From assembly GCF_965363235.1 (NCBI RefSeq), contig NC_134845.1, forward strand, positions 68,725,261 to 68,789,260: DNA of 64,000 nucleotides, in the 5' to 3' direction. Under the pieces are notes generated by a model. It saw only the letters and a program-made list of their open reading frames with translations. It was not told where the DNA came from and ran no database searches. Positions 1 to 9,798 of the stretch are shown in pieces; position 1 is the stretch's first letter, and each line of letters begins with the position of its first letter. Source of the stretch: Mytilus galloprovincialis (Eukaryota > Mollusca > Bivalvia > Mytilida > Mytilidae). Made by a program: the position numbers and the translations under genes.

Positions 1-55
1 GAGGACTTGTCTTCAACTTGCTCTGAACCAAACTTACTAAAAAATGTTGTTACAT

Positions 56-660
56 TGTTACGGCCAGAAATCGCCTTTAAATTGTAGCCAACAAAAGACA
101 CAAATCAATAGTAAAATTTAACAATATTTAATATACAAAAGTTTACAAAAGGTATTACACAAATATTACTGTTAACTTAACTGTCAAAATATGAGTCCAA
201 TCTGTTATCTTTATCTGTATCCGGAAATCTTTCGGAATCCAATTTGAATATTACGTTCACTACTAATGTCACAATCCAGTATGATGTTGTTTGTAGAATA
301 AAAGTGTCAATCCAAATGCTGTGAATACTAATGTCTATCAATGTCTATGTCCAAGTTTAATTATGAGAGTTTAACTTTAGTGTCTGTATATATAGTGTTG
401 TCAATGGAAAATTCTAGAACACTCTATAATGGAACATTGTGGAAAATCCTGGAAAGTTACAACGGAAGTTTCTGGAATAACGTAGAAGTTTAAATTACGC
501 ATCTTTTATAAGGATCATTCTAGAAAGTTCCAATCATTCTGTGATTGTTCCAGTGATTCCTAAACTGCACAATTATAAGATTATTTGGTAAACAACTATC
601 AGGCCATACAACACAAATTAGGCCAACATAAATAAACATAATAATTACAATATCATAACA
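56..660 (-). repeat. 3' LTR of the Gypsy-type element
   Basis: 605-bp repeat matching 5569-6173 with no difference seen by eye. It has TG...CA termini. A TATATATA stretch near 386-395 (minus strand) is a candidate core promoter element in both LTR copies. Confidence 0.95.
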
Positions 661-673
661 CCTCCCCCCTTAA
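661..673 (-). other. Polypurine tract
   Basis: The plus strand reads CCTCCCCCCTTAA directly after the LTR end, so the minus strand carries TTAAGGGGGGAGG immediately before the 3' LTR. This is where plus-strand DNA priming occurs in LTR elements. Confidence 0.85.
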
Positions 674-744
674 AAGAAGTTTTAGTGTAACAAAAACTTA
701 TCATGAATAATATGAACAAAAATACATAATATATACAAAGTGAT

Positions 745-3700
745 TTAATAAGCTCTAGATAAAGCATCAGCTATTACATTATCTTTACCCTTAATATGTT
801 TTACAATTACATCATATTCCTGTAACAATAAACTCCACCTAGTCAACCTCTGATTCTTGTTTCTCATTTTATGCATGAAGGTGAGAGGATTATGATCAGT
901 ATAAACAAGAATAGGATATACAGTGGGATTCAAATATACATCAAAATGTTGAAGTGCTGACAACATTGCAAAACACTCTTTTTCAATAGTTGAATAATTT
1001 TTCTGATGTTTATCTAATTTCTTAGAAAAATATGATATAGGTTTTTCAACATTATCATCTGTCTCTTGATATAAAACAGCTCCTATTCCTACATCGCTTG
1101 CATCAACAGCAAGTTTAAATTGTTTTTCAAAATCTGGAGTAATCAGAACTGGACTATTAATTAAAAGTGATTTGCTATTTTCAAAAGCTTTTTGACAATT
1201 TTCACTCCAGATAAATTTAGAATCTTTTCGTAAAAGATGAGTCAGTGGTTGAACCACAGTAGCAAAATTTGAACAAAATTTTCTGTAAAATCCAATCATG
1301 CCTAAATATCTCATAAGTTGTTTTCTATTTGTAGGAGGAGGAAATTTGGAAATAGCTTCCACTTTAGCCATAATAGGTTTTACTTGACCTTGGCCAACTG
1401 TATGCCCTAAATAATCAACAGTGGCCTGACAAAATTCACTTTTACCAAGATTAACAGTCAAATTTGAATATGACAATCTATCAAAAGTATCATACAAATG
1501 TGTTAAATGCTGTTCCCAGCTATCACTACATACAATAAGATCATCAATATAAGCATAACAACAGTCTAAATCTTTTATAACATTATTGATCATTCTTTGA
1601 AATGTAGCTGGTGCACTTTTCATGCCAAATGGCATTACAGTATATTGAAATAAGCCACCTGGTGTAACAAAAGCTGATATTTCACGAGCTCTCTGTGTCA
1701 ATGGAACTTGCCAATAACCTTTCAATAAATCAAATTTGCTAACAAATTTTGCTTGACCAATATTGTCAATACAATCGTCTATCCTTGGAATCGGATAGGA
1801 ATCCGATTTTGAGACTGAATTTACTTTTCTGAAATCAGTCACGAAACGAAAAGTTTTATCTGGTTTTGGCACAAGGAGACAAGGAGAGCTCCATTCACTG
1901 TTACTCGGCTCAATAATATCATTGTCAAGCATATATTTAATTTCTTTTCTCATAACTTCAAGTTTGAGTGGATTGAGCCTGTAAGGATGTTGCTTAATTG
2001 GAGAAGCATCTCCGACATCAACATCATGACAAACAGCAGTGGTTTTGTTTGGCACATCTGGAAAAAGATTTTTAAAAGAAAATACCAAAGTTTTTATTTC
2101 TTCTCTACGATCAAAAGACAGATGTGCAAGTTTTGAATCTAAATTTGACAAAATTTCTGAATTTTTCAATCTAACTGTCTCTTCCATAGTTTTACAACTA
2201 AAAGTTGGTTCAATTACATCTGGTTTGTCATGATTGTTCTCAAATTTAACCATGCCTAAAGTGGCAACTGGTTTACTATCACATAGTACATTAGTACGCT
2301 CAAAATATGGTTTTAACATATTAATATGAAACACTCTATTTTGTTTGCGCCGACCTGGAGTTTTTACAATATAATTCAAATCATTAATTTTACTCTCTAT
2401 TGTATAAGGACCACAATATTTAGCCTGTAAAGGATGTCCAGGGACTGGCAAAAATACAAGTACCTTATCACCAGGCTCAAAAACTCTATCCCTGGCATCT
2501 TTATCATACCAAATTTTCATCTTGTTCTGTACATTTTTTAAGTTTTTCTGAGCAATTTGACAAGCAGTATACAATTTTTCTTTAAATCTAGATACATAGT
2601 CTAAAAGATTCAAGTCAGTATGTTCAGTAAGCCACTTTTCCTTAATCAATTTTAATGGTCCCCTTACAGTATGACCAAATACCAACTCAAAGGGACTAAA
2701 TCCAAGGGATTCTTGAACAGCCTCTCGAACCGCAAAAAGTAGAAAGTGAACTCCATCATCCCAGTCTCTGTCAAATTGAAGACAAAAAGTTCTAATCATG
2801 TTCTTCAATGTTTGATGAAAACGTTCTAAGGCACCTTGAGATTCTGGATGATAAGCACTTGATCTGTACTGAGCAATCCCTAACTGGTATACGACTTGCT
2901 GAAATAAACCCGACATGAAATTTGATCCCTGGTCGGACTGTATAGACTTAGGAAGTCCTACTAATGTGAAAAATTTGATCAAAGCTTTGACGATAGTAGG
3001 TGTCTTGATATTTCTGAGCGGAATAGCTTCAGGAAAGCGGGTAGATGTACACATGATCGTCAATAAATACGCATTTCCAGTCTTGGTCTTTGGTAAAGGT
3101 CCAACGCAGTCAATTAGAACTCTGCTGAAAGGTTCGTCAAAGGCTGGAATAGGCAGAAGTGGTGCTGGTGGTATTTTCTGGTTAGGCTTACCAACAATCT
3201 GGCATATATGGCATGATTTGCAGTATTCTGCGACATCATTTCTAAGTCTGGGCCAGTAGAAATGTTGCAATATTTTTAGGCAAGTCTTCCTTATACCTAA
3301 GTGCCCAGCCAAGGGGGTGTCATGGGCAAGACCAATAATTTCTTGCCTATAAACTTTAGGCACCACCACTTGGTACACCACTCTCCATTCCTCCTCTGGG
3401 GTAGCATCAGGAGGCCTCCACTTCCTCATTAAAATGCCGTCCTGATGGTAAAAGCATTCGGCCACTTTGTCTGCTTCCTCCTGTGGTTGAGCCCTCTGGC
3501 TGAGCTGAAGAACCTCAGGGTCTTTATGTTGTTCTTCGAGTAAATTATTTCGGTCTAATGAATGGCTGTTTACATCTGGCCATGGCATAATAACATTTTT
3601 GTTAACACTAGGTGGTTTTATAATAGCCTTTTCTGAGTTACCAGGATCTTCAATATCAGCTATAAAAGTGTCAGAAAGGTCCATGTAATCAAACTTGTCT

Positions 3701-5478
3701 TCTTGCAAATTCTCATTTTGTTGTTTTCTAGCCATCGCCCTAGTAACAACACAAGCTGGATACAATTCAGCATCATCTTCAGGTGATTTAACATCCACCA
3801 CCGGTTCACTGGTAACAATTGGTTCAGCAACCACTTTGTTCCTAGCTAGATCATTTCCTAGCAATAAGGTAACACCCTCAACAGGGAGATTAGGACGAAC
3901 ACCTACAACAACTGGTCCAGTTATCAAATCTGACTTCAGATAAATACGATGGAGAGGAACATCTATACAACCTAACTCTACACCTTGTAACAAAACGGAG
4001 GCACCAACAGAAGTCTTCTCGGACAAAGGCAACACACCTTCTAACAATAAAGACTGAGAAGCTCCAGTGTCCCGTAAAATCTTAATAGGCTGAAGAGTGG
4101 TATCATCAACAATAGAAACAAACCCATCAGACATAAAGGGTTTGTATTCCTCCATGTAATCACAAAAACTGGACTTAAAAGCCTGACTCGCAGGACATTC
4201 CAATGTACTGGTAATATAAGGTGTCGTACAAGCACTGGTCTTCGGCTTATTATCTCGTTCATTCTTCTTCTGGAGTCTAAAACAATCAGCCATCAGGTGA
4301 CCAATCTTCTTACAATAAGCACAAGTCAGTGACTTCTTCTCAAAAGTATCAAATTTTGGACTAGACATATTATAACTGGACTGACTCTTATTCTGTGGAA
4401 CAGGCTTACTATCAGTACGCTCAGTGCTTTGATTTTTGTAATTTCCACTGGAAGTATTAACATTTTGACTCTTGAAACTTCTTTTATGTGAAAGAGTATA
4501 ATTATCTGAAATTACAGCCGCATCATGTATTGACTCAACAGTTTTGTCGTCTAAATGTGTTTTTAATTCTGAATGAACACATTGTTTAAACTCTTCTAAT
4601 AACATCAATTGTCTTAGTTGATCAAAATTGTTTTTTGTTTTCTTTGAAGTAAGCCATTTATCAAATAGATCTTCTTTTTCCCGAGCAAATTCCACATAGG
4701 TTTGCGAATCAAACTTTTTATAAGATCTAAATTTCTGTCTATATGCTTCTGGTACTAGCTCATAGGCTTTCAAAATTTCCTGTTTCACGGTGTCATAATC
4801 GGAACTTTTTTCTGATGGAAGTGCAGAGTATATTTCAGCGGCCTTTCCTTCAAAAACACTTTGTAGCATTGTAGTCCAATATGGCTTTGGCCATTTCAAA
4901 TTATTAGCAATTTTCTCAAACTGTGGAAAATATTTATCGACTGTTTTTTCACAAAATTTTGGAACCAAACGTATATTTTTTGCTGCATCAAAATAATCTG
5001 ATTTCGACTGGACTTTAGTGTTGCTTTCTTCTTTGACCATTTCAATTTTCAGTTTTTCCATCTCTAGCCTTTCTCTCATTTCAAGTTCTTTTAATTTTAA
5101 TTCATCTTCTTTTATTTTCTCCCTCTCCTTCATTTCCAGTTCTTTTAATTTAAATTCATCTTCTTTTTCTTTTCTCTCTATTTCCAACCTTTCCTTCATT
5201 TCCAGTTCTGCTTGTTTTAATTTAAATTCATGTTCTAATTCAAGCTGTTTTAATTTAAAGGCATCTACATTTTCGACCTTAAGTTCAAGAGCCTCTTCAC
5301 CTAAAATTTCTGCGTCAACTAATTTGTCTATAACCAAATTTTTTATAATTTGTTTTCTCATAGATACTTTAAAATTTAACTGCAGATGTTTAGCAAGCAA
5401 CACTAATTCGTCTTTCTTTAAATTATCAAAACTCTCCAGGTCTGGCGTTTTCAAAAATTTACCGGCATCAAATGCCAT
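745..5478 (-). CDS. Gag-Pol polyprotein (1577 aa), order Gag-PR-IN-RT-RNase H
   Basis: Single open frame. Residues ~70-165 are a charged coiled-coil stretch of repeated KLKELEMKER-like units, followed by a Gag-like region. A CCHC zinc knuckle (CAYCKKIGHLMADC) lies near residue 385. The aspartic protease motif DTGAS is near 469. Integrase follows: an HHCC zinc domain (H..H near 716-722, CKSCHIC near 755), then a DDE core with D near 788, D near 850 in SDQGS and E exactly 35 residues later in ALERF, then a GPY/F module (KYCGPYTI, near 1020). Only then comes reverse transcriptase, with TDFRKVN near 1215 and the catalytic YIDD near 1311, then RNase H (DASDVGIGAVL near 1460, TDHNPL near 1529). The RT and the GPY/F-type integrase are Ty3/Gypsy-like, but integrase before RT is the Copia order, as in the Gmr1 group. 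No frameshift or stop was seen. The start at 5478 is the first ATG after the primer site. Confidence 0.95.
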   Translation of the reverse strand: MAFDAGKFLKTPDLESFDNLKKDELVLLAKHLQLNFKVSMRKQIIKNLVIDKLVDAEILGEEALELKVENVDAFKLKQLELEHEFKLKQAELEMKERLEIERKEKEDEFKLKELEMKEREKIKEDELKLKELEMRERLEMEKLKIEMVKEESNTKVQSKSDYFDAAKNIRLVPKFCEKTVDKYFPQFEKIANNLKWPKPYWTTMLQSVFEGKAAEIYSALPSEKSSDYDTVKQEILKAYELVPEAYRQKFRSYKKFDSQTYVEFAREKEDLFDKWLTSKKTKNNFDQLRQLMLLEEFKQCVHSELKTHLDDKTVESIHDAAVISDNYTLSHKRSFKSQNVNTSSGNYKNQSTERTDSKPVPQNKSQSSYNMSSPKFDTFEKKSLTCAYCKKIGHLMADCFRLQKKNERDNKPKTSACTTPYITSTLECPASQAFKSSFCDYMEEYKPFMSDGFVSIVDDTTLQPIKILRDTGASQSLLLEGVLPLSEKTSVGASVLLQGVELGCIDVPLHRIYLKSDLITGPVVVGVRPNLPVEGVTLLLGNDLARNKVVAEPIVTSEPVVDVKSPEDDAELYPACVVTRAMARKQQNENLQEDKFDYMDLSDTFIADIEDPGNSEKAIIKPPSVNKNVIMPWPDVNSHSLDRNNLLEEQHKDPEVLQLSQRAQPQEEADKVAECFYHQDGILMRKWRPPDATPEEEWRVVYQVVVPKVYRQEIIGLAHDTPLAGHLGIRKTCLKILQHFYWPRLRNDVAEYCKSCHICQIVGKPNQKIPPAPLLPIPAFDEPFSRVLIDCVGPLPKTKTGNAYLLTIMCTSTRFPEAIPLRNIKTPTIVKALIKFFTLVGLPKSIQSDQGSNFMSGLFQQVVYQLGIAQYRSSAYHPESQGALERFHQTLKNMIRTFCLQFDRDWDDGVHFLLFAVREAVQESLGFSPFELVFGHTVRGPLKLIKEKWLTEHTDLNLLDYVSRFKEKLYTACQIAQKNLKNVQNKMKIWYDKDARDRVFEPGDKVLVFLPVPGHPLQAKYCGPYTIESKINDLNYIVKTPGRRKQNRVFHINMLKPYFERTNVLCDSKPVATLGMVKFENNHDKPDVIEPTFSCKTMEETVRLKNSEILSNLDSKLAHLSFDRREEIKTLVFSFKNLFPDVPNKTTAVCHDVDVGDASPIKQHPYRLNPLKLEVMRKEIKYMLDNDIIEPSNSEWSSPCLLVPKPDKTFRFVTDFRKVNSVSKSDSYPIPRIDDCIDNIGQAKFVSKFDLLKGYWQVPLTQRAREISAFVTPGGLFQYTVMPFGMKSAPATFQRMINNVIKDLDCCYAYIDDLIVCSDSWEQHLTHLYDTFDRLSYSNLTVNLGKSEFCQATVDYLGHTVGQGQVKPIMAKVEAISKFPPPTNRKQLMRYLGMIGFYRKFCSNFATVVQPLTHLLRKDSKFIWSENCQKAFENSKSLLINSPVLITPDFEKQFKLAVDASDVGIGAVLYQETDDNVEKPISYFSKKLDKHQKNYSTIEKECFAMLSALQHFDVYLNPTVYPILVYTDHNPLTFMHKMRNKNQRLTRWSLLLQEYDVIVKHIKGKDNVIADALSRAY

Positions 5479-5546
5479 TTTGTAGAATTTTGTTGGCTAG
5501 TTATAATAAAAATATTGAAAAAATTTTGAATGATATATTTTCAGTC

Positions 5547-5563
5547 TCCCGGACGACCCCCCA
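5547..5563 (-). promoter_or_regulatory. Primer binding site, proline tRNA type
   Basis: The plus-strand text TCCCGGACGACCCCCCA reads like the 3' end of a tRNA including CCA. From memory of animal tRNA-Pro 3' ends (TCCCGGACGAGCCCCCA) it differs at one base. It lies 5 bp from the 5' LTR edge, the expected location. Confidence 0.75.
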
Positions 5564-5568
5564 ATTTC

Positions 5569-6173
5569 TGTTACGGCCAGAAATCGCCTTTAAATTGTAG
5601 CCAACAAAAGACACAAATCAATAGTAAAATTTAACAATATTTAATATACAAAAGTTTACAAAAGGTATTACACAAATATTACTGTTAACTTAACTGTCAA
5701 AATATGAGTCCAATCTGTTATCTTTATCTGTATCCGGAAATCTTTCGGAATCCAATTTGAATATTACGTTCACTACTAATGTCACAATCCAGTATGATGT
5801 TGTTTGTAGAATAAAAGTGTCAATCCAAATGCTGTGAATACTAATGTCTATCAATGTCTATGTCCAAGTTTAATTATGAGAGTTTAACTTTAGTGTCTGT
5901 ATATATAGTGTTGTCAATGGAAAATTCTAGAACACTCTATAATGGAACATTGTGGAAAATCCTGGAAAGTTACAACGGAAGTTTCTGGAATAACGTAGAA
6001 GTTTAAATTACGCATCTTTTATAAGGATCATTCTAGAAAGTTCCAATCATTCTGTGATTGTTCCAGTGATTCCTAAACTGCACAATTATAAGATTATTTG
6101 GTAAACAACTATCAGGCCATACAACACAAATTAGGCCAACATAAATAAACATAATAATTACAATATCATAACA
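5569..6173 (-). repeat. 5' LTR of the Gypsy-type element
   Basis: 605-bp repeat that would drive the minus-strand transcript. It is followed on the minus strand by five bases and then the primer binding site. The sequence outside it (from 6174) begins with the same ACAT that precedes the other LTR. Confidence 0.95.
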
Positions 6174-6264
6174 ACATATACATTATTTAAATGGATGGAT
6201 TGCCAAAATATGGAAGAGATAAATCTACCGATAAAGGGTCTTTTTTGTCCAGTACAATTGTATT

Positions 6265-6440
6265 TTATTTAAAAATTGAATGCTTCTTTTTGTAACTTCA
6301 TTGTGGTGTAAACACGTTGATCGAAGTACATTTTGTATGAAGGGCGGAAGCACTTCATTCTAAAAATGTGAGCACTGTCAACAATTTTAGAACCCTATGA
6401 AGTTACAAAAAGAAGCATTCAATTCTTATAATTACATTTT
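6265..6440. repeat. Foldback MITE-like repeat, copy 1
   Basis: A ~27-bp inverted repeat at about 6276-6302 (AATTGAATGCTTCTTTTTG...) and 6396-6423 encloses ~95 bp. Single arms of the same family occur at ~16315-16440 and ~58780-58850, together with the shared word ACAAAATGTACTTC. The short open frame across it (MKLQKEAFN...) is repeat-derived and not a gene. Confidence 0.75.
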
Positions 6441-6779
6441 CACAAGTCTGAATTTTAAAGGAAAGTATGATATTGTTGTAACATTGGCAATCTCACAGGT
6501 GAAAGCACGTGCCCATGGAATAGGTCACATTTTCCAGCTTGAAAATATGTGGAAAGGTGGGAAAATCCATCAGAAATATATGGTACAATAGTTTAAAAAA
6601 GTTCATATAATATGCTTATTCTTCTTCGTCTGTTATCTTTCCTGGTGTTCCCGGCGGTGTTTTCATCCACAAAAGTTTTCCTCTTTTGACACTTTGGTAT
6701 TTTTACTTTTTCAACACACCACACGAAACCAAACCGATACTGGAAAGGTTTTCATTTTCACCAGAGGTAGACCAAGCTA

Positions 6780-6899
6780 TTTTAAAAAAGTGTGAAGGGA
6801 GGGGAGGGCGTCCAACCATATGTCCCCATTCAAATGCATTGACCGTCAAACAAAAGGGGGCCTTCCAACTCCCGAAACCCACCTCTGGATCCACCACTG
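6780..6899 (-). repeat. CAGTGGCGGATCCA-type dispersed repeat
   Basis: Carries the family's internal words (CCATTCAAATGCATTGA, runs of G and C) and ends CTCTGGATCCACCACTG, the complement of the family terminus CAGTGGCGGATCCA. The left end is degraded. Confidence 0.65.
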
Positions 6900-6908
6900 T
6901 CCACCTAC

Positions 6909-9140
6909 AACGGTGTCATTCGGTTTATCGAGAGAAATGATCGTGAAAGAATATCTAACGGCGGTCAAGTATTGAGAGACGATCGTGAAAGTTCTGGTAA
7001 CGGATCGTGAAAGACATTTAATCGAGAGGACATATGAAAGATCAGTAAATATTCTAATTTAATTAATTACACAGACAAATTTACGACAAAATAAAACTGT
7101 CTGTCAAAATGGTTTAACATTATGATCAGTATGTGAAAATATCCCATTTCAAAAGTACATAGTTTTTACAAAACAACAAAAGGCAGATTGCTTCTCGACA
7201 TTTCAATGACATAAAAAATGTAAACAAACACGATTTTTTCACAAATTCGACTAGATAAACTACTTGTATCCGAGTAAGGGCATTCTATTTGAATTAATCA
7301 AATGGTTCTCATAGTTATTTTGTATAAATATAATCTGAAACTTGGTAAATAAAGAACTATTTACACAAAATTGATTTTTCGGATCGTGAAAGATGACGTA
7401 CCGCATTTTTGAAGATCGTGAAAAGGATCGTGAAAGATCTGATGCTACGAAGACGTTCAAATTATTCTTCAATTATATGATAATTAATATTTGTTAATGA
7501 TATTGAGAAAAGCTAGATAGGTCAACATCCTCAATAGGTTTAAGCATTTCAAAGTATTAATATTTTCAGAAAATGAAAAGAAAAAGAAATAACAATACGG
7601 CAATAATAAAAGACAATGGGTGACAAAACGCCGAAAAAACAATCCAGTGTTGTTGTTATGATTGTAAGGTGTACATTTTCGACTTCTGCAAGGTTTCAAC
7701 TAACATCGAACTCATTATCATGCATCATTCGGCAATGTTGGTTTTATGTTGTTTGTCCTTTTGGATATATACCTGAATGCTATAGCGCCAAGGTATTTCG
7801 TGTATGGTATACATGTCTACCTGCATGTTTCATATATATATGACAATGGTGATGTCATTTATATTTGATATATTGAATGATAGTAAGATGTCTATGTCTG
7901 GCTGTCGATCAGGGTTCATATACTTTTGACCTTATGTTCCGAATTAATTGGCCAAGCATAACTTTTACATTTGTCAGTTTCTAAGGCACTGTAAGGATCG
8001 GAACACATTTATTTGGTGTACGGGATATTTGTAGAGATCTGTATGGCATGGTTCATCTGACCTTGACCTCTTTTTATGAACCAATGACAATCTTAAGCGC
8101 ATTTGACACTTCTAGTAAAACCCTTGATATTATAGACGTTAAACAAATATACTATCATAAGTAAAGCAGACATTACAGCATTTGCGATCTGGTATTCTAC
8201 AGTCTGTAGTATATAGTTAAAGCAATCCACATCTGCGTTGTATATAAAGAACTTAAGAAAGTACTGTTGCACAAAATGTTGGTTATCGTTCAATCTCAAA
8301 TTACACATGAAAGATGCCGTTTTTGCTGTAATTTTTTGTTTGATGAATAACATTTTTGTTTAAACGTTGCATATTCTTATTATTGGCTAAATAGTGTCGG
8401 TCTGCCTGAATTGCACTAGACCGATTCACAGAGCTGAATCTTTCACACTTATTTAGACACGTTTTTAGTTGTTGTTTATTTTTAACTTTCGAGGTAAAGT
8501 GTTGAATAGAAACAAAAAATAATAGCTTTAATGTTCATCCTTATCAAAATAGTTACAGGCTTCAACCAGTTGCAGGTTTATCAAATGGTAAAAGAAATAC
8601 TGATTTCTGATTACTAGTATTAAGTCTGGTCACGCATTTTCTTTCACGATCAAAATAATACGTTGCCTGATCTTTCACGATCAAGTTTGATGGAAATTCA
8701 ACAAATTCAAGGTTTTCATAAACAAATTAACGCTTTTAAGGGAAGAACATACTTTAATTTTACTGTGCTATCAGATACACCAAAGAACAAATTTCAAATA
8801 TATCATGATATTCTGAAATATGACCATTATAGGTACAAAAAGCGTGTTATTTGTAATTAATTTCATAGACACGCATTGCGCCTTTTGTGTTTTTTCAAAA
8901 AGTACTTCATATTTTCTTTATCTTCTTTCACAGTTAAACCATTTTGACAGACATATTTTTTTGTTCGGATTTTTTCCGCGTTTTGAAAATTAAGCGATTT
9001 TTTCAAAGATTCTGAACTAGAATGTACATTAAATGTCTTTCACGATCCGTTACCAGAACTTTCACGATCGTCGCTCAATACTTGACCGCCGTTAGATATT
9101 CCTTTCACGATCATTTCTCTCGATAAACCGAATAACACCC
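6909..9140. mobile_element. 2.2-kb TIR DNA element with subterminal GATCGTGAAAG repeats
   Basis: The left terminus (6909-7025) and the inverted right terminus (9027-9140) match over ~115 bp, sharing TTCGGTTTATCGAGAGAAA, ATCTAACGGCGGTCAAGTATTGAG and GTTCTGGTAACGGATCGTG. The similarity continues more weakly inward (GTCTGTCAAAATGGTTTAAC near 7100 against its complement near 8935), so each arm totals ~290 bp. GATCGTGAAAG occurs repeatedly in forward orientation in the left third and as CTTTCACGATC in the right third. No transposase frame is visible, so it is non-autonomous. ACCTAC occurs close to both outer ends, but I cannot fix an exact target duplication. Confidence 0.8.
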
Positions 9141-9204
9141 GTGACCTACGCAATACATGAAAATGTATGTACATACATTTTTATTACTAGAAATTATATG
9201 AAAA

Positions 9205-9226
9205 AGATGGGGGGGGGGGGGGGGCA
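9205..9226. repeat. Poly-G run
   Basis: An uninterrupted G homopolymer just outside the 2.2-kb TIR element. Similar runs recur in this window, mostly inside the CAGTGGCGGATCCA family. The surrounding 9230-9790 holds no coding signal I can support. Confidence 0.85.
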
Positions 9227-9798
9227 AAACCCCAGCAGAATCCCTATGAATAAAAGGTTTGAAGTGTTACACCCGAGTGGCAATCAAACCACGTATGCAC
9301 CTTAGTCCTGTCGAGGAATATAGAGAACATGATAGATCATGATACGTGTACAAGGAATCGGTTATTTTAAATACAGGGTAATAATCGTTATAAATTGTTT
9401 CTTAATTTTAATTATTATCGGTCACTACGCTACACGTTTATTATAAATGCACGGTATACTATATATGACGTAGACATCTGTATATTTCTCAAAAATCATT
9501 GAACTCAATTAGCCACTGCGACGGAAACCGCTATCAGCGACTTTACTGAGTGATCACTTATTAAGAGATAAAAATGATAAAAATGACCAGCATAATGGTC
9601 ATAATCGAGAAAAGGAAATCCAAATTACTGTACTTATCCCATTTTAAAACTAGGTTCAATCCTTCAAATTTTATCTTTTCTTGATTTTCTGAAAATGCGT
9701 CGTAAAATAAGACACGCCCCTTTCTCTCATTTACACAAAGAGATACCGCACAACTGTTCGTCAGTGTCAGTTTAGATTTGAAATTGATAGCGTAAAGG

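Larger units (their letters stand above)
56..6173 (-). mobile_element. Complete Ty3/Gypsy-type LTR retrotransposon, Gmr1-like domain order
   Basis: Two 605-bp long terminal repeats (56-660 and 5569-6173) begin TGTTACGG and end CATAACA, and look identical by eye. They enclose one minus-strand gag-pol ORF. A 4-bp direct repeat ACAT flanks the element (52-55 and 6174-6177), a plausible target-site duplication. The minus-strand polypurine tract (complement of 661-673) abuts the 3' LTR. A tRNA-type primer binding site (5547-5563) lies 5 bp inside the 5' LTR. No env-like ORF is present. The complete structure, open ORF and matching LTRs indicate a recent insertion that may still be competent. Confidence 0.95.

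Noticed and set aside
2039-5485. Plus-strand frames opposite the gag-pol ORF
   Set aside because: Antisense shadows of the retrotransposon ORF, with no independent coding signal.
9240-9345. tRNA-like or SINE-like text (CACCCGAGTGGCAATCAAAC)
   Set aside because: No box A/box B pair at proper spacing could be found.
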